A DNA stretch of 64,000 bases. Origin: Pseudomonas sp. Ant30-3 (GTDB taxonomy: Bacteria; Pseudomonadota; Gammaproteobacteria; Pseudomonadales; Pseudomonadaceae). The translations under genes were made by a program, and so were the position numbers. Below are positions 1 to 9,753 of the stretch, piece after piece. The stretch spans positions 1 through 64,000 of the forward strand of contig NZ_JMCL01000038.1 in assembly GCF_000690905.1 (NCBI RefSeq), written 5' to 3'. Under the pieces are notes generated by a model. That model saw nothing but the letters and a program-made list of their open reading frames with translations, made no database searches and was not told the origin of the DNA. Each line of letters opens with the position of its first letter. Position 1 is the stretch's first letter.

Positions 1-210
1 GGGTTTACCCCCGTTCGATTGCGAAGCAATCGCAAACCTGTCACCCCATTCTCATGCGAGATATAGGCGGCTGGTTTTGGGGGCGCTTCGCACCCCAACG
101 GGGGTAAACCCCCTCGCCACAAAAGCTCGCTCCTACACGGCATCAACATTCCGAAGGGACAAGCACAAAAGCTCGCTCCTACAGGGGGATCATTTTCCTG
201 GAGGACAAAC
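1..210. repeat. Intergenic repeat region downstream of gyrA
   Basis: No gene is visible here. An inverted repeat pairs bases 1-14 (GGTTTACCCCCGTT type) with 98-112. The 20-base string CACAAAAGCTCGCTCCTACA occurs twice, at about 118-137 and 164-183, and resembles half of a Pseudomonas REP element. The left part continues outside the window, so the full element cannot be judged. Confidence 0.6.
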
Positions 211-244
211 AACAAGGGGGCGAATTTTCATCCGCCCCCTGTTT
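211..244 (-). terminator. Rho-independent terminator of gyrA
   Basis: On the minus strand, directly after the gyrA stop codon, a GC-rich stem (about CAGGGGGCG paired with CGCCCCCTTG, loop GATGAAAATT) is followed by a T-rich tail (TTGTTTGT). Position and shape fit an intrinsic terminator for leftward gyrA transcription. Confidence 0.7.
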
Positions 245-250
245 GTCCGC

Positions 251-2914
251 TTACTCTTGCGGTTCTTCGTCTGCGGCGGCGTCGAGTTGCTGGTCTTCGA
301 CTGCGTCGTCGATCACGACCTCACCGTCGAACACTGCACCTTCTTCGCCCTCCTCGCCTTCGAGCTCTTCGCCCTCGACTTCCGATGGCTCCTGAACCCG
401 TTCCAGACCGACCAGCGTTTCGTCGCTGGCCAGTTTGATCAGGGTCACGCCTTGGGTGTTACGACCCAGGCTGGAGACTTCGTCGACGCGAGTACGCACC
501 AGTGTGCCCTGGTCGGAAATCAGCATGATCTCCTCACCGTCGAGCACCTGGACCGCGCCGACCAGACGGCCGTTACGGTCGTTGCTGACCATGGCGATAA
601 CGCCCTGACCGCCACGCTTGTACTCAGGGAACTCGGCGATCGCCGTGCGCTTGCCGTAACCACGGGCCGACGCAGTGAGGATCTCGCTGCCTTCTTCCGG
701 GATCAGCATGGAAATCAGCTTCTGCCCTTCCGGCAGGCGCATGCCGCGCACACCACGAGCGGTACGGCCCATGGCACGAACGTCGGTTTCCTTGAAGCGT
801 GTCACTTTACCGCCGTCGGAGAACAGCATGACTTCGCGCTCGCCATCGGTGATGGCGGCAGAAATCAGTACGTCACCTTCGTCCAGCTCCAGCGCGATCA
901 GGCCGACGCTGCGTTGACGGCTGAAGGATTCCAGCGGGGTCTTCTTCACGGTGCCTTTGGCGGTGGCCATGAAGATGAAGTGACCTTCGGTGTATTCCTC
1001 GACCGGCAGCATGGTGGTGATGTATTCATCACTGTCCAGCGGCAGCAGGTTGACCAGCGGACGACCACGGGCAGCGCGGGAGGCCTCCGGGATTTCGTAG
1101 GTTTTCAGCCAGTACACCTTGCCTTTGCTGGAGAACAGCAGCAGCGTGGTGTGGCTGTTGGCGACCAGCAGGTGCGCGATGTAGTCCTCGTCCTTGACGC
1201 CGGTAGCCGATTTGCCTTTGCCGCCACGACGCTGAGCCTGGTACGCAGCCAATGGCTGGGTCTTGGCGTAGCCACCGTGGGAAATGGTCACGACGCGCTC
1301 TTCTTCCGGGATCATGTCACCCAAGGTCAGGTCGAGACGGGCATCGAGGATCTCGGTGCGACGCACGTCGCCGTATTCGGCGCGGATCACTTCCAGTTCT
1401 TCGCGGATCACTTCCATCAGGCGCGTGGCGCTGCTGAGGATGCGGATCAGTTCGCCGATCTGGTTGAGGATCTCTTGGTACTCGGCCAGCAGCTTCTCGT
1501 GTTCCAGACCAGTCAGACGGTGCAGGCGCAGTTCGAGAATCGCTTGCGCCTGTTCCGGCGACAGGAAGTACTTGCCTTCACGCAGGCCGTATTGCGGATC
1601 GAGGGTCTCGGGACGGCACGAATCGGCACCGGCGCGTTCAACCATCGCGACCACGGCGGACGATTCCCACGCGGTCTTGATCAGCGCTTCCTTGGCTTCC
1701 GACGGCGTCGGCGAAGCCTTGATCAGGGCGATGACCGGGTCGATGTTCGACAGGGCAACCGCTTGACCTTCGAGGATGTGACCACGCTCGCGTGCTTTAC
1801 GCAGTTCGAACACGGTGCGGCGGGTGACGACTTCGCGACGGTGACGAACGAAGGCTTCCAGCAGGTCCTTGAGGTTAAGGATGCGAGGACGGCCGTCGAT
1901 CAGCGCGACGATGTTGATACCGAACACCGCCTGCAGCTGGGTCTGGGCGTAGAGGTTGTTGAGGATCACCTCAGGCACTTCGCCGCGACGCAGTTCGATC
2001 ACGACGCGCATACCGTCCTTGTCGGACTCGTCGCGCAGTTCGGTGATGCCTTCCAGCTTCTTCTCTTTAACCAGCTCGGCGATCTTCTCGATCAGACGGG
2101 CCTTGTTCAGCTGGTACGGGAGTTCGGTGATGACGATCTGCTGACGGCCACCGACCTTATCGATGTCTTCGATGGTCGAGCGGGCGCGCATGTAAATGCG
2201 GCCGCGACCGGTGCGGTAGGCTTCGATGATGCCGGCGCGACCGTTGATGATCGCGGCGGTCGGGAAGTCCGGACCGGGGATGTATTGCATGAGCTCATCG
2301 ATGGTCAACTCGGGGTTGTCGATGAGTGCCAGGCAACCGTCGATGACTTCACCGAGGTTGTGTGGCGGGATGTTGGTCGCCATGCCCACGGCAATACCGC
2401 TGGAGCCGTTGACCAGCAGGTTGGGAATACGGGTCGGCATGACCGCGGGGATCATTTCGGTGCCGTCGTAGTTCGGCACCCAGTCCACGGTTTCTTTGTG
2501 CAGGTCAGCCAGCAGCTCGTGCGCCAGCTTGGTCATGCGCACTTCGGTGTATCGCATGGCCGCGGCGTTGTCGCCGTCCACCGAACCGAAGTTGCCCTGA
2601 CCGTCCACCAGCAGGTAGCGCAGCGAGAATGGCTGTGCCATCCGAACGATGGTGTCGTACACCGCGGTATCACCGTGCGGGTGATACTTACCGATCACGT
2701 CACCGACAACACGGGCAGATTTCTTGTACGGCTTGTTGAAGTCGTTGCCCAGCTCGCTCATCGCGAACAGCACACGCCGGTGCACGGGCTTCAAGCCATC
2801 GCGCGCATCCGGCAGTGCCCGCCCGACAATTACGCTCATCGCGTAGTCGAGGTAGGACTGCTTCAGCTCGTCTTCGATATTGACCGGGAGGATTTCTTTG
2901 GCCAGTTCGCCCAT
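251..2914 (-). CDS. gyrA: DNA gyrase subunit A
   Basis: This is the breakage-reunion subunit of DNA gyrase, which with GyrB introduces negative supercoils. The protein is 887 aa starting at [17 protein letters not shown]; the open frame extends 28 codons further upstream, but the family start fits this ATG. The active-site tyrosine is Tyr122 (AAMRYTE). The quinolone-resistance region carries Thr83 and Asp87, the usual susceptible Pseudomonas residues. The GyrA box QRRGGKG is at about 561-567, leading into the C-terminal DNA-wrapping propeller. The tail after about residue 850 is strongly acidic, as is common in gammaproteobacteria. A terminator follows immediately. Identification is certain. 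Confidence 0.99.
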   Translation of the reverse strand: MGELAKEILPVNIEDELKQSYLDYAMSVIVGRALPDARDGLKPVHRRVLFAMSELGNDFNKPYKKSARVVGDVIGKYHPHGDTAVYDTIVRMAQPFSLRYLLVDGQGNFGSVDGDNAAAMRYTEVRMTKLAHELLADLHKETVDWVPNYDGTEMIPAVMPTRIPNLLVNGSSGIAVGMATNIPPHNLGEVIDGCLALIDNPELTIDELMQYIPGPDFPTAAIINGRAGIIEAYRTGRGRIYMRARSTIEDIDKVGGRQQIVITELPYQLNKARLIEKIAELVKEKKLEGITELRDESDKDGMRVVIELRRGEVPEVILNNLYAQTQLQAVFGINIVALIDGRPRILNLKDLLEAFVRHRREVVTRRTVFELRKARERGHILEGQAVALSNIDPVIALIKASPTPSEAKEALIKTAWESSAVVAMVERAGADSCRPETLDPQYGLREGKYFLSPEQAQAILELRLHRLTGLEHEKLLAEYQEILNQIGELIRILSSATRLMEVIREELEVIRAEYGDVRRTEILDARLDLTLGDMIPEEERVVTISHGGYAKTQPLAAYQAQRRGGKGKSATGVKDEDYIAHLLVANSHTTLLLFSSKGKVYWLKTYEIPEASRAARGRPLVNLLPLDSDEYITTMLPVEEYTEGHFIFMATAKGTVKKTPLESFSRQRSVGLIALELDEGDVLISAAITDGEREVMLFSDGGKVTRFKETDVRAMGRTARGVRGMRLPEGQKLISMLIPEEGSEILTASARGYGKRTAIAEFPEYKRGGQGVIAMVSNDRNGRLVGAVQVLDGEEIMLISDQGTLVRTRVDEVSSLGRNTQGVTLIKLASDETLVGLERVQEPSEVEGEELEGEEGEEGAVFDGEVVIDDAVEDQQLDAAADEEPQE

Positions 2915-3339
2915 GAGAAGCCTGATTCCTTTTTCTGGTGAAACCTCGTCACATCCATATGGGACGAACGAAGCTCGCCGCTGCAGGCTGAGTGCCATGC
3001 AACGACTTACGACAAATCAACGATTTATGCCATGGATCTGCGCAGTAAAGGCAGCCACATCGGGCTACCTTGGAAACCGCCGAATGTTATCACAAGAGCC
3101 GCCACGCACCTATCCCCCAGATGCGCATGGAGTGTAGTTAGTTGAGTGGTGAGGGGCTGATAGGGGATCAGAGGGGCTTAGAGCTGCGCTGAATGTAAAA
3201 AAACGGTCTGGTTCGGGGAGATTTGTTGCCTTTAATGGCCTCATCACCAGCAGGCTGGCTCCCACAGTATCGGAGTCGATTGCAAATCCTGTGGGAGCCA
3301 GCCTGCTGGCGATGGCGATTTACCAAACGCCAGATATCA
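2915..3339. repeat. gyrA upstream region with one REP pair
   Basis: This 425-base gap between gyrA and mtnA (both leftward) holds the gyrA promoter region, though I could not assign a convincing -35/-10 pair. Near mtnA it contains a REP pair: CACCAGCAGGCTGGCTCCCA at 3245-3264 and its inverted partner ending GGAGCCAGCCTGCTGGCG at 3294-3311, separated by about 20 bases. This would form a long hairpin just after the mtnA stop codon and may protect or end the mtnA transcript. No gene is seen. Confidence 0.7.
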
Positions 3340-4416
3340 TCAATGCAACCGCTTGCGACACATCAACTGCGCCATCTTCGCCGTATCCGGCCGCTCGACG
3401 ATGCCCTTTTCGGTGACGATCACATCGATCAGGTCCGCAGGCGTTACGTCGAACACTGGGTTGAACGCGTCGACATCCGCGCCGACCCGTTTGCCACCGA
3501 CCTCCAGCAATTCGCCGCCGTCGCGCTCTTCGATCGGAATGTCGTCGCCGCTGGCGAGGTTCATGTCGATGGTCGAACTCGGCGCCACGACCATGAAGCG
3601 CACGCCGTGGTGCATGGCGTTCACCGCCAGTTGATAGGTGCCGATCTTGTTCGCCACGTCGCCATTGGCGGTGATACGGTCGGCGCCGACAATGACCCAG
3701 GTGATGCCTTTGGTCTTCATGATGTGCGCAGCGGCGGAGTCAGCGTTGAGCGTCACGGGAATGCCTTCGTTGGCCAGTTCCCACGCGGTCAGCCGCGAAC
3801 CTTGCAGCCATGGACGGGTTTCATCGGCGTAAACCCGCTCGACCATGCCTTCAATAAATGCCCCGCGAATCACCCCCAGCGCTGTGCCGAAGCCACCGGT
3901 GGCGAGTGCGCCGGTATTGCAGTGAGTCAGGATGGTCTGCGCGTTGCCCTGATGCTTGCGGATCAGGTCGACACCGAGCTGCGCCATGGTCAGGTTGGCT
4001 TCACGATCACTTTCATGGATGGCGATGGCCTCGGCTTCCAGCACGGCCAGCGGATCGGCGTGCTTTTTCAGGCGGTCCAGCCGGTCGCGCATGCGAGCCA
4101 GCGCCCAGAACAGATTCACCGCCGTCGGACGCGAGTCGGCCAGCAGCGCGAAATCTTCTTCCAGCGCCGCATGCCAGTCGCCACCCTCGGCGAAGCGGGC
4201 CCGGGCGGCCAGCACCACCCCGTACGCCGCACTGATGCCAATCGCCGGCGCGCCGCGTACGACCATCGAGCGAATCGCCTCGGCCACGCCCGCCGCGCTG
4301 GTGTAGGCAATCCAGGTTTCCTCGAACGGCAGAATACGCTGGTCCAGCAGATACAGGGCGCCATCACGCCAATCGATGGCCTTCACCTTCTCCGCAGCCA
4401 ACAGTCGATCGCGCAT
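3340..4416 (-). CDS. mtnA: S-methyl-5-thioribose-1-phosphate isomerase
   Basis: This enzyme isomerises 5-methylthioribose-1-phosphate to 5-methylthioribulose-1-phosphate in methionine salvage. It has 358 aa, a typical length. Family motifs are clear: [15 protein letters not shown] (about 52-66), the catalytic Cys166 in [19 protein letters not shown], and the catalytic Asp246 in [19 protein letters not shown]. It is divergent from the MTA deaminase gene across a 106-base gap, a pairing also known in P. aeruginosa. There the deaminase makes methylthioinosine, which a separate phosphorylase converts to the MtnA substrate. Confidence is high. Confidence 0.97.
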   Translation of the reverse strand: MRDRLLAAEKVKAIDWRDGALYLLDQRILPFEETWIAYTSAAGVAEAIRSMVVRGAPAIGISAAYGVVLAARARFAEGGDWHAALEEDFALLADSRPTAVNLFWALARMRDRLDRLKKHADPLAVLEAEAIAIHESDREANLTMAQLGVDLIRKHQGNAQTILTHCNTGALATGGFGTALGVIRGAFIEGMVERVYADETRPWLQGSRLTAWELANEGIPVTLNADSAAAHIMKTKGITWVIVGADRITANGDVANKIGTYQLAVNAMHHGVRFMVVAPSSTIDMNLASGDDIPIEERDGGELLEVGGKRVGADVDAFNPVFDVTPADLIDVIVTEKGIVERPDTAKMAQLMCRKRLH

Positions 4417-4522
4417 CCCACACCCCGTACTCAGTCACAAAGCCGCCGATTATAGCGAGCCCCCCGCGAAGACGCTCGGGTATACTTCGCCCTCTTTGAC
4501 AAAAGCTCTGGAACCGCCTTCG

Positions 4523-5857
4523 ATGCCAAACCCTGCCGCTGCGCTCGACCTGTTATTGCTGCCGACCTGGCTGGTACCCGTCGAACCTGCAGGCGTCGTC
4601 CTCAAGGAACACGGCGTAGGCATTCGTGACGGGCGCATTGTCTTTATCGGCCCACGTTCCGCCGCGCTGAAGCTTGAAGCAAGCGAAATCCGCGAATTGC
4701 CGGACGTGCTGCTCAGCCCCGGCCTGATCAATGCCCATGGTCATGCGGCGATGACGCTGTTTCGCGGCCTGGCCGATGATTTGCCGCTGATGACCTGGCT
4801 GGAAAATCACATCTGGCCGGCTGAAGCCAAGTGGGTCGATGAAGCGTTCGTGCGCGACGGCACCGATCTGGCCATCGCCGAGCAGATCAAAGGCGGTATC
4901 ACCTGCTTTTCCGACATGTATTTTTTCCCGAAGGTGGCCAGCGAGCGAGTGCACAACAGCGGCATCCGCGCGCAAATCGCGATTCCGATCCTCGACTTTC
5001 CCATCCCCGGCGCCAGCTCGGCGGACGAAGCCATTCGTCAGGGCGTCGAATTGTTCACCGACCTCAAGCATCACGAACGCATCAAAGTGACATTCGGCCC
5101 GCATGCGCCTTACACCGTCGGCGATGAAAACCTTGAGAAGATCCGTGTGATTGCCGAGGAACTCGACGCGTCGATCCACATGCACGTGCACGAAACGGCA
5201 TTCGAGGTGCAGCAGGCCGTCGAGCAGACGGGCGAACGGCCATTGGCCCGCCTCGAACGCCTTGGCCTGCTGGGCCCGCGCTTCCAGGCGGTGCACATGA
5301 CCCAGATCAGCGAAGAAGACCTGGCGATGCTGGTAGAAAGCAACACCAATGTGATTCATTGTCCGGAGTCGAACCTTAAACTGGCCAGCGGTTTCTGCCC
5401 GGTCGAGCGTTTGTGGCAGGCGGGGGTCAATGTGGCGATTGGCACTGACGGCGCGGCCAGCAACAACGACCTCGACCTGCTTGGCGAAACCCGCACCGCT
5501 GCGCTGCTGGCGAAAGCGGTGGCCGGCTCGGCCACGGCGCTGGACGCCCACCGCGCACTGCGCATGGCCACGCTGAACGGCGCCCGCGCGCTGGGTATCG
5601 AAGCTGACGTAGGCTCGCTGGAAATCGGCAAGGCGGCAGACATGGTCGCGTTCGACCTGTCCGGGCTGGCGCAGCAACCAGTCTATGACCCGGTGTCGCA
5701 GCTTATATATGCCACCGGTCGCGACTGCGTGAAACATTTGTGGGTCGCCGGCAAGCCGTTGCTCGACGATCGCCGCCTGACACGCATGGACGAACAACAG
5801 CTGGCCGCGACCGCCAAGGCCTGGGGCCAACGCATCAGCGGTCAGAACGAATCGTAA
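4523..5857 (+). CDS. mtaD: 5-methylthioadenosine/S-adenosylhomocysteine deaminase (TRZ/ATZ amidohydrolase)
   Basis: This metal-dependent deaminase of the amidohydrolase superfamily (444 aa) converts 5'-methylthioadenosine to methylthioinosine. The start at 4523 ([10 protein letters not shown]) is chosen because the 49 upstream in-frame codons run through the mtnA promoter region. Metal-binding motifs are AHGHAAM (His72, His74), [16 protein letters not shown] and the late Asp in [11 protein letters not shown]. The C-terminal [13 protein letters not shown] closes the composite sandwich domain. Neighbours are mtnA (divergent) and ubiG, 56 bases downstream. The neighbouring mtnA argues for MTA rather than guanine or triazine as substrate; this is inference from context and from the P. 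aeruginosa orthologue. Confidence 0.92.
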   Translation: MPNPAAALDLLLLPTWLVPVEPAGVVLKEHGVGIRDGRIVFIGPRSAALKLEASEIRELPDVLLSPGLINAHGHAAMTLFRGLADDLPLMTWLENHIWPAEAKWVDEAFVRDGTDLAIAEQIKGGITCFSDMYFFPKVASERVHNSGIRAQIAIPILDFPIPGASSADEAIRQGVELFTDLKHHERIKVTFGPHAPYTVGDENLEKIRVIAEELDASIHMHVHETAFEVQQAVEQTGERPLARLERLGLLGPRFQAVHMTQISEEDLAMLVESNTNVIHCPESNLKLASGFCPVERLWQAGVNVAIGTDGAASNNDLDLLGETRTAALLAKAVAGSATALDAHRALRMATLNGARALGIEADVGSLEIGKAADMVAFDLSGLAQQPVYDPVSQLIYATGRDCVKHLWVAGKPLLDDRRLTRMDEQQLAATAKAWGQRISGQNES

Positions 5858-5913
5858 GCCCCCCGGACCGAGTGCCGGGGCAACAGGATTTTTCAAGTTT
5901 TAGAGGATTGAAC

Positions 5914-6612
5914 ATGAGCAACGTCGACTACGCCGAGATCGCCAAATTCGAAGCGCTGGCCCATCGCTGGTGGGACCGCGAAAGCGAATTCAAGCCGCTG
6001 CACGACATCAACCCGCTGCGCGTCAACTGGATTGACGAGCGCGTCAGCCTGGCTGGCAAGAAAGTCCTCGACGTCGGTTGTGGCGGCGGCATTCTCAGCG
6101 AAGCCATGGCGCAGCGCGGCGCGACCGTGATGGGCATCGACATGGGCGAAGCGCCGCTGGCGGTGGCGCAGCTGCATCAACTGGAATCGGGCGTGACCGT
6201 CGAGTATCGGCAAATCACCGCCGAGGCTTTGGCTGAAGAAATGCCAGAGCAGTTCGACGTGGTGACGTGTCTGGAAATGCTCGAGCACGTGCCGGACCCG
6301 TCGTCGGTGATTCGCGCCTGCTACAAAATGGTCAAACCGGGCGGCCAGGTGTTCTTCTCCACCATCAACCGCAATCCCAAGGCTTACCTGTTCGCCATCG
6401 TCGGCGCTGAATACATCATGAAGTTGCTGCCGCGCGGCACGCACGACTTCAAGAAATTCATCCGCCCTTCCGAGCTGGGTGCCTGGAGCCGCATGGCGGG
6501 CCTGACCGTCAAGGACATCATTGGCCTGACTTACAACCCACTGACCAAACACTACAAACTGGCGTCCGATGTGGACGTCAATTACATGATCCAGACCCTG
6601 CGCGAGGAGTAA
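5914..6612 (+). CDS. ubiG: Bifunctional ubiquinone biosynthesis O-methyltransferase UbiG
   Basis: UbiG carries out both SAM-dependent O-methylations in ubiquinone biosynthesis. It has 232 aa, starting at [20 protein letters not shown] after an AGAGGA ribosome-binding site. SAM motif I is [14 protein letters not shown] (51-64); the acidic loop [14 protein letters not shown] and motif [15 protein letters not shown] follow. [20 protein letters not shown] is the UbiG signature. mupP begins 4 bases after its stop, so the two are translationally close and probably co-transcribed, possibly together with mtaD. Confidence 0.98.
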   Translation: MSNVDYAEIAKFEALAHRWWDRESEFKPLHDINPLRVNWIDERVSLAGKKVLDVGCGGGILSEAMAQRGATVMGIDMGEAPLAVAQLHQLESGVTVEYRQITAEALAEEMPEQFDVVTCLEMLEHVPDPSSVIRACYKMVKPGGQVFFSTINRNPKAYLFAIVGAEYIMKLLPRGTHDFKKFIRPSELGAWSRMAGLTVKDIIGLTYNPLTKHYKLASDVDVNYMIQTLREE

Positions 6613-6616
6613 GGCG

Positions 6617-7288
6617 ATGCGTCTCAGAGCGGTTCTTTTCGACATGGACGGCACGCTGCTCGACACCGCGCCGGACTTCATTGCGATCGCCCAGGCGATG
6701 CGCGCCGACCGTGGCCTGCCGCCGATCAACCCGCAGTACATTCGCGACGAAATTTCCGGTGGTGCGCGAGCGATGGTTGCCGCGACCTTTTCCATGGACC
6801 CCGAATCGCCGGGGTTCGAGGAACTGCGTCAGGAGTTTCTTGACCGGTACTTCAAGGGTTGCGCGGTGCATAGCCATCTGTTCGATGGCATGGCCGAAGT
6901 ACTGGAGAAAATCGAGAAGGCCAATTTGATCTGGGGCGTGGTCACCAATAAGCCGGTGCGCTTCGCCGAGCCGATCATGCAGCAGCTGGGTTTGGCTGAG
7001 CGCTCGAAGGTGTTGATCTGCCCTGATCATGTGACCCACAGCAAGCCGGACCCTGAACCGCTGACGCTGGCGTGCAAGCTGCTGGATCTGGACCCGGCCA
7101 GCGTGTTGTTTATCGGCGATGATTTGCGCGACATCGAGTCTGGCCGTGATGCCGGGACCAAGACCTGCGCGGTGACGTACGGTTACATTCACCCGGATGA
7201 CAACCCGAAGCACTGGGGCGCGGACGCCGTGATTGATCATCCGCTGGAGTTGCTTGGGGTGCTGGATAACGCGCTGTGCAGTTGCTGA
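6617..7288 (+). CDS. mupP: N-acetylmuramic acid 6-phosphate phosphatase MupP (HAD family)
   Basis: This 223-aa HAD phosphatase has motif [11 protein letters not shown] (Asp9 nucleophile, Asp11 acid/base), motif II in WGVVTNKP, motif III Lys in SKPDPEPL and motif [18 protein letters not shown]. It is often annotated as phosphoglycolate phosphatase (gph). In Pseudomonas, however, the copy directly after ubiG is MupP, which dephosphorylates MurNAc-6-P in the recycling route that feeds UDP-MurNAc via AmgK and MurU and affects intrinsic fosfomycin and beta-lactam tolerance. The assignment to MupP rests on the ubiG-mupP-yciK order. The gene is followed by an unusual inverted repeat cluster. Confidence 0.9.
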   Translation: MRLRAVLFDMDGTLLDTAPDFIAIAQAMRADRGLPPINPQYIRDEISGGARAMVAATFSMDPESPGFEELRQEFLDRYFKGCAVHSHLFDGMAEVLEKIEKANLIWGVVTNKPVRFAEPIMQQLGLAERSKVLICPDHVTHSKPDPEPLTLACKLLDLDPASVLFIGDDLRDIESGRDAGTKTCAVTYGYIHPDDNPKHWGADAVIDHPLELLGVLDNALCSC

Positions 7289-7661
7289 GCAGCCGCGACT
7301 AATCCCGTGTAGCAGCTGCCGAAGGCTGCGTTTGTAACAGACACCGCGCTCCCTTGTAGCAGCTGCCGAAGGCTGCGTCCGACTGCGAAGCAGTCGCTAA
7401 CACCGCACACCGGGACTGGCTCAGATATTGCGCAGTCTTTGTTTACGACCGCTTCGCAGTCGGACGCAGCCTTCGGCAGCTGCTACAGAAAGCGGTCTCT
7501 GGTACGGGGACGCAGCCTTCGGCAGCTGCTACAAGGGAACGTAGATAATTCCATGCAGCGAATCTGACACGCCGCAATTAGGGGTCTGAGGCCGCTTCGC
7601 GGCCCAACGGGGATAAATCCCCTCGCCACAGGTTCCCTGCACGATTTTGATGAGGTTCTTT
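7289..7661. repeat. Nested REP/BIME inverted repeat cluster between mupP and yciK
   Basis: Two direct copies of GTAGCAGCTGCCGAAGGCTG begin at 7309 and 7356, and two inverted copies begin at 7465 and 7511. The inner pair extends into a 41-base inverted repeat (7356-7396 against 7446-7486) with one visible mismatch, and the spacing of the outer copies (47 and 46 bases) is symmetric. A second REP type follows at about 7585-7630 (CGGGGATAAATCCCCTCGCC-like). The region contains no gene. The last bases include the GAGG ribosome-binding site of the next gene. Confidence 0.85.
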
Positions 7662-8402
7662 ATGTTTGATTATTCCGCCCGCCCCGAATTGCTCAAGGAC
7701 CGGGTCATTCTGGTCACCGGTGCCGGTCGTGGCATCGGTGCGGCCGCTGCGAAGGCTTACGCCGCGCATGGCGCCACCGTTTTGTTGCTGGGCAAGACCG
7801 AAGCGAATCTGACTCAGGTCTACGACGAAATCGAAGCGGCGGGTCATCCGCAACCGGCCGTGATCCCGTTCAACCTCGAAACCGCCCAGCCGCATCAATA
7901 CGATGAGCTGGCGGCGATGATTGAAACCGAGTTTGGCCACCTTGACGGCCTGCTGCACAACGCCTCGATCATTGGCCCGCGCACGCCGATCGAACAACTG
8001 TCCGGCGAAAATTTCATGCGGGTCATGCACGTCAACGTCAACGCGATGTTCATGCTCACCAGTACGCTGTTGCCATTGTTGAAGCTGTCGCAGGACGCTT
8101 CGGTGGTGTTCACCTCAAGCAGCGTCGGTCGCAAGGGTCGTGCCTATTGGGGCGCTTACGGCGTGTCCAAATTTGCCACCGAAGGCCTGATGCAAACCTT
8201 GGCGGACGAAGTAGACACCGTGGCACCGGTGCGCTCCAACAGTATCAATCCGGGCGCCACCCGCACCAGCATGCGCGCGCAGGCTTACCCCGGTGAGAAC
8301 CCGCTGAACAACCCGACGCCTGAGGAGATCATGCCGGTCTACCTGTACTTGATGGGTCCGGACAGCACCGGCATCAACGGCCAGGCTTTCAACGCTCAGT
8401 AG
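7662..8402 (+). CDS. yciK: YciK-family short-chain dehydrogenase/reductase
   Basis: This 246-aa classical SDR starts at MFDYSARPELLKDRV behind a GAGG site; an in-frame ATG five codons upstream is less well placed. It has the NAD(P)-binding TGAGRGIG motif, a HNAS motif replacing NNAG, and the catalytic Ser in TSSSVGRKG with Tyr166 and Lys170 (YGVSK). The substrate is unknown in Pseudomonas and no specific function is claimed. Its position after mupP is conserved, but the large repeat cluster makes tight co-transcription uncertain. A hairpin with a T-run follows at 8519-8552. Confidence 0.9.
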   Translation: MFDYSARPELLKDRVILVTGAGRGIGAAAAKAYAAHGATVLLLGKTEANLTQVYDEIEAAGHPQPAVIPFNLETAQPHQYDELAAMIETEFGHLDGLLHNASIIGPRTPIEQLSGENFMRVMHVNVNAMFMLTSTLLPLLKLSQDASVVFTSSSVGRKGRAYWGAYGVSKFATEGLMQTLADEVDTVAPVRSNSINPGATRTSMRAQAYPGENPLNNPTPEEIMPVYLYLMGPDSTGINGQAFNAQ

Positions 8403-8417
8403 TGCCACACGTCGCAT

Positions 8418-8449
8418 TTGTTTCGCGACGAAAATTCGTCGCGAAACAA
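8418..8449. other. Perfect 15-bp inverted repeat after yciK
   Basis: TTGTTTCGCGACGAA (8418-8432) pairs perfectly with TTCGTCGCGAAACAA (8435-8449) across a two-base centre. No T-run follows, so it is not a classical terminator. It could be an mRNA-stabilising stem or a palindromic protein-binding site. Confidence 0.6.
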
Positions 8450-8518
8450 GAACAGCGTCGTAAATGAGCATGAAAGAAGTCAAATAAATGCCGCGTAAAA
8501 CTTCCCAGAGCGTTTTCC

Positions 8519-8552
8519 AACTCTTCAAAACATTGATTTTGAAGAGTTTTTT
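8519..8552 (+). terminator. Intrinsic terminator downstream of yciK
   Basis: AACTCTTCAAAA (8519-8530) pairs perfectly with TTTTGAAGAGTT (8537-8548), followed by a continuing T-run. The stem is AU-rich but its shape and position fit an intrinsic terminator. It lies about 120 bases after the yciK stop, so the segment 8450-8518 would be transcribed 3' UTR or a short RNA. Confidence 0.65.
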
Positions 8553-8774
8553 ATCGAATGAACTGAATGGCATAATTCCAGCTCTAATCCTGCTCAGACA
8601 CGCCGTGTGACAGCAAATGGGGCGCCGCTTGAGTCGACAGATTACGTAAGTTCGACAAAGCAGATTAGACTTGTACGAAATGTCCTACGGGACTGACGGA
8701 CCAGTACGACGCGCAGCCTAAAGCCGCTCTCACCCAGCCTGTAAGACAGCTTACTGCTTAGGGGCGACTGCTTT

Positions 8775-9701
8775 ATGAAATCACCTTCCCAGACCAACGC
8801 AATTGACTTCGATAGCGCCAAATTGCAACGCCTGGGCTTTGGTCAACAGCCTGCCATTCTGGAGAGGCCGGTCAGTCTTGCGCAACTGCGCCAGCAATTG
8901 AGCCTGCAACTGCAAACGAGCCTGGAACCGCAGCGCATTCTGGGGCTTTTTTTCCGGGAGATTCAGCGACTGGTACCGCTCGATGCCTTGAGCTATACGC
9001 ACAAGGCCAGCGACCTGCGCCTCGAGTTCGGCGTTCGCGGCCACCACTCGGTCAGCTACAGCCTCAGCCACGAAGGCGAGCATCTGGGCGAATTGGTGTT
9101 CCGCCGCAATCAACGGTTCAACGTGCAGGAACAGGCCAATCTCGAGTCGTTGCTGTCGGCGCTGCTGTACCCGATGCGCAACACCCTGCTCTATCGTGCG
9201 GCAACGCAAAGTGCGCTGCGTGATCCGCTGACCGACACCGGCAATCGCATCGCCATGGACCAGACGTTGCAACGGGAAATCGAAATGTCCCGGCGTCATC
9301 TGCAACCGTTGTCGCTGCTGATGCTCGACATCGACCACTTCAAACACATCAACGATACCCACGGGCACAGCGCCGGTGACGATGTGCTGCGAGCGGTGGC
9401 CGCGTCGATCAAAAGCCAGCTGCGCAACGTTGACATGGTGTTCCGTTTCGGTGGCGAAGAGTTTCTGATTCTGCTGTCGAACACCGGTCGCGAGGCCGCA
9501 GCGATGGTCGGTGAGCGTTTGCGCTACGCCGCGCAGGCACGCAAGTATTCTGCGGACGGCAACACCATAGAGCTGACGGTCAGCCTCGGTTGCTCGACCT
9601 TGCTGCCCGGCGAGTCGTCCGAAAGCCTGCTGCGCCGTGCCGACAGCGCGCTCTACGTGGCCAAGCGCGAAGGCCGTAACCGCTTGGCGATGGCGGGCTG
9701 A
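8775..9701 (+). CDS. GGDEF diguanylate cyclase with GAF-like sensor
   Basis: This probable cyclic-di-GMP synthase has 308 aa. The N-terminal 140 or so residues look like a GAF-type sensory fold without transmembrane segments. The GGDEF domain covers about 145-305, with DPLTDTGNRIAMD at its start, the active-site variant GGEEF at 226-230 and a product-inhibition I-site RNVD at 217-220, five residues before it as in feedback-controlled enzymes. It ends LYVAKREGRNRLAMAG. Both sites are intact, so it is predicted to be active and cytoplasmic. It is convergent with the acyltransferase gene. The signal is unknown. Confidence 0.9.
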   Translation: MKSPSQTNAIDFDSAKLQRLGFGQQPAILERPVSLAQLRQQLSLQLQTSLEPQRILGLFFREIQRLVPLDALSYTHKASDLRLEFGVRGHHSVSYSLSHEGEHLGELVFRRNQRFNVQEQANLESLLSALLYPMRNTLLYRAATQSALRDPLTDTGNRIAMDQTLQREIEMSRRHLQPLSLLMLDIDHFKHINDTHGHSAGDDVLRAVAASIKSQLRNVDMVFRFGGEEFLILLSNTGREAAAMVGERLRYAAQARKYSADGNTIELTVSLGCSTLLPGESSESLLRRADSALYVAKREGRNRLAMAG

Positions 9702-9753
9702 GACTGCGTCATAGCGGGCACGCACTGGGGCGGCCCGCGCCAGTCAACAATGG

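Larger units (their letters stand above)
8403..8774. other. Intergenic region with two hairpins
   Basis: No gene is recognised in these 372 bases between yciK and the diguanylate cyclase gene. Two perfect inverted repeats lie near yciK and are listed separately. The remainder (about 8560-8774) is probably promoter and leader of the downstream gene. It shows no obvious operator, and the gene lacks a strong Shine-Dalgarno beyond GGGGCGA. Confidence 0.5.

Noticed and set aside
251-2914. Quinolone-resistance substitutions in GyrA
   Set aside because: Residues 83 (Thr) and 87 (Asp) are the usual susceptible Pseudomonas residues.
77-2941. A 954-codon open frame antisense to gyrA
   Set aside because: It mirrors gyrA codon structure in a GC-rich genome, has no start signal, and its translation lacks any recognisable domain.
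6617-7288. Phosphoglycolate phosphatase (gph) as the primary call
   Set aside because: HAD motifs alone do not distinguish them, but the ubiG-adjacent position is that of the characterised Pseudomonas MupP.
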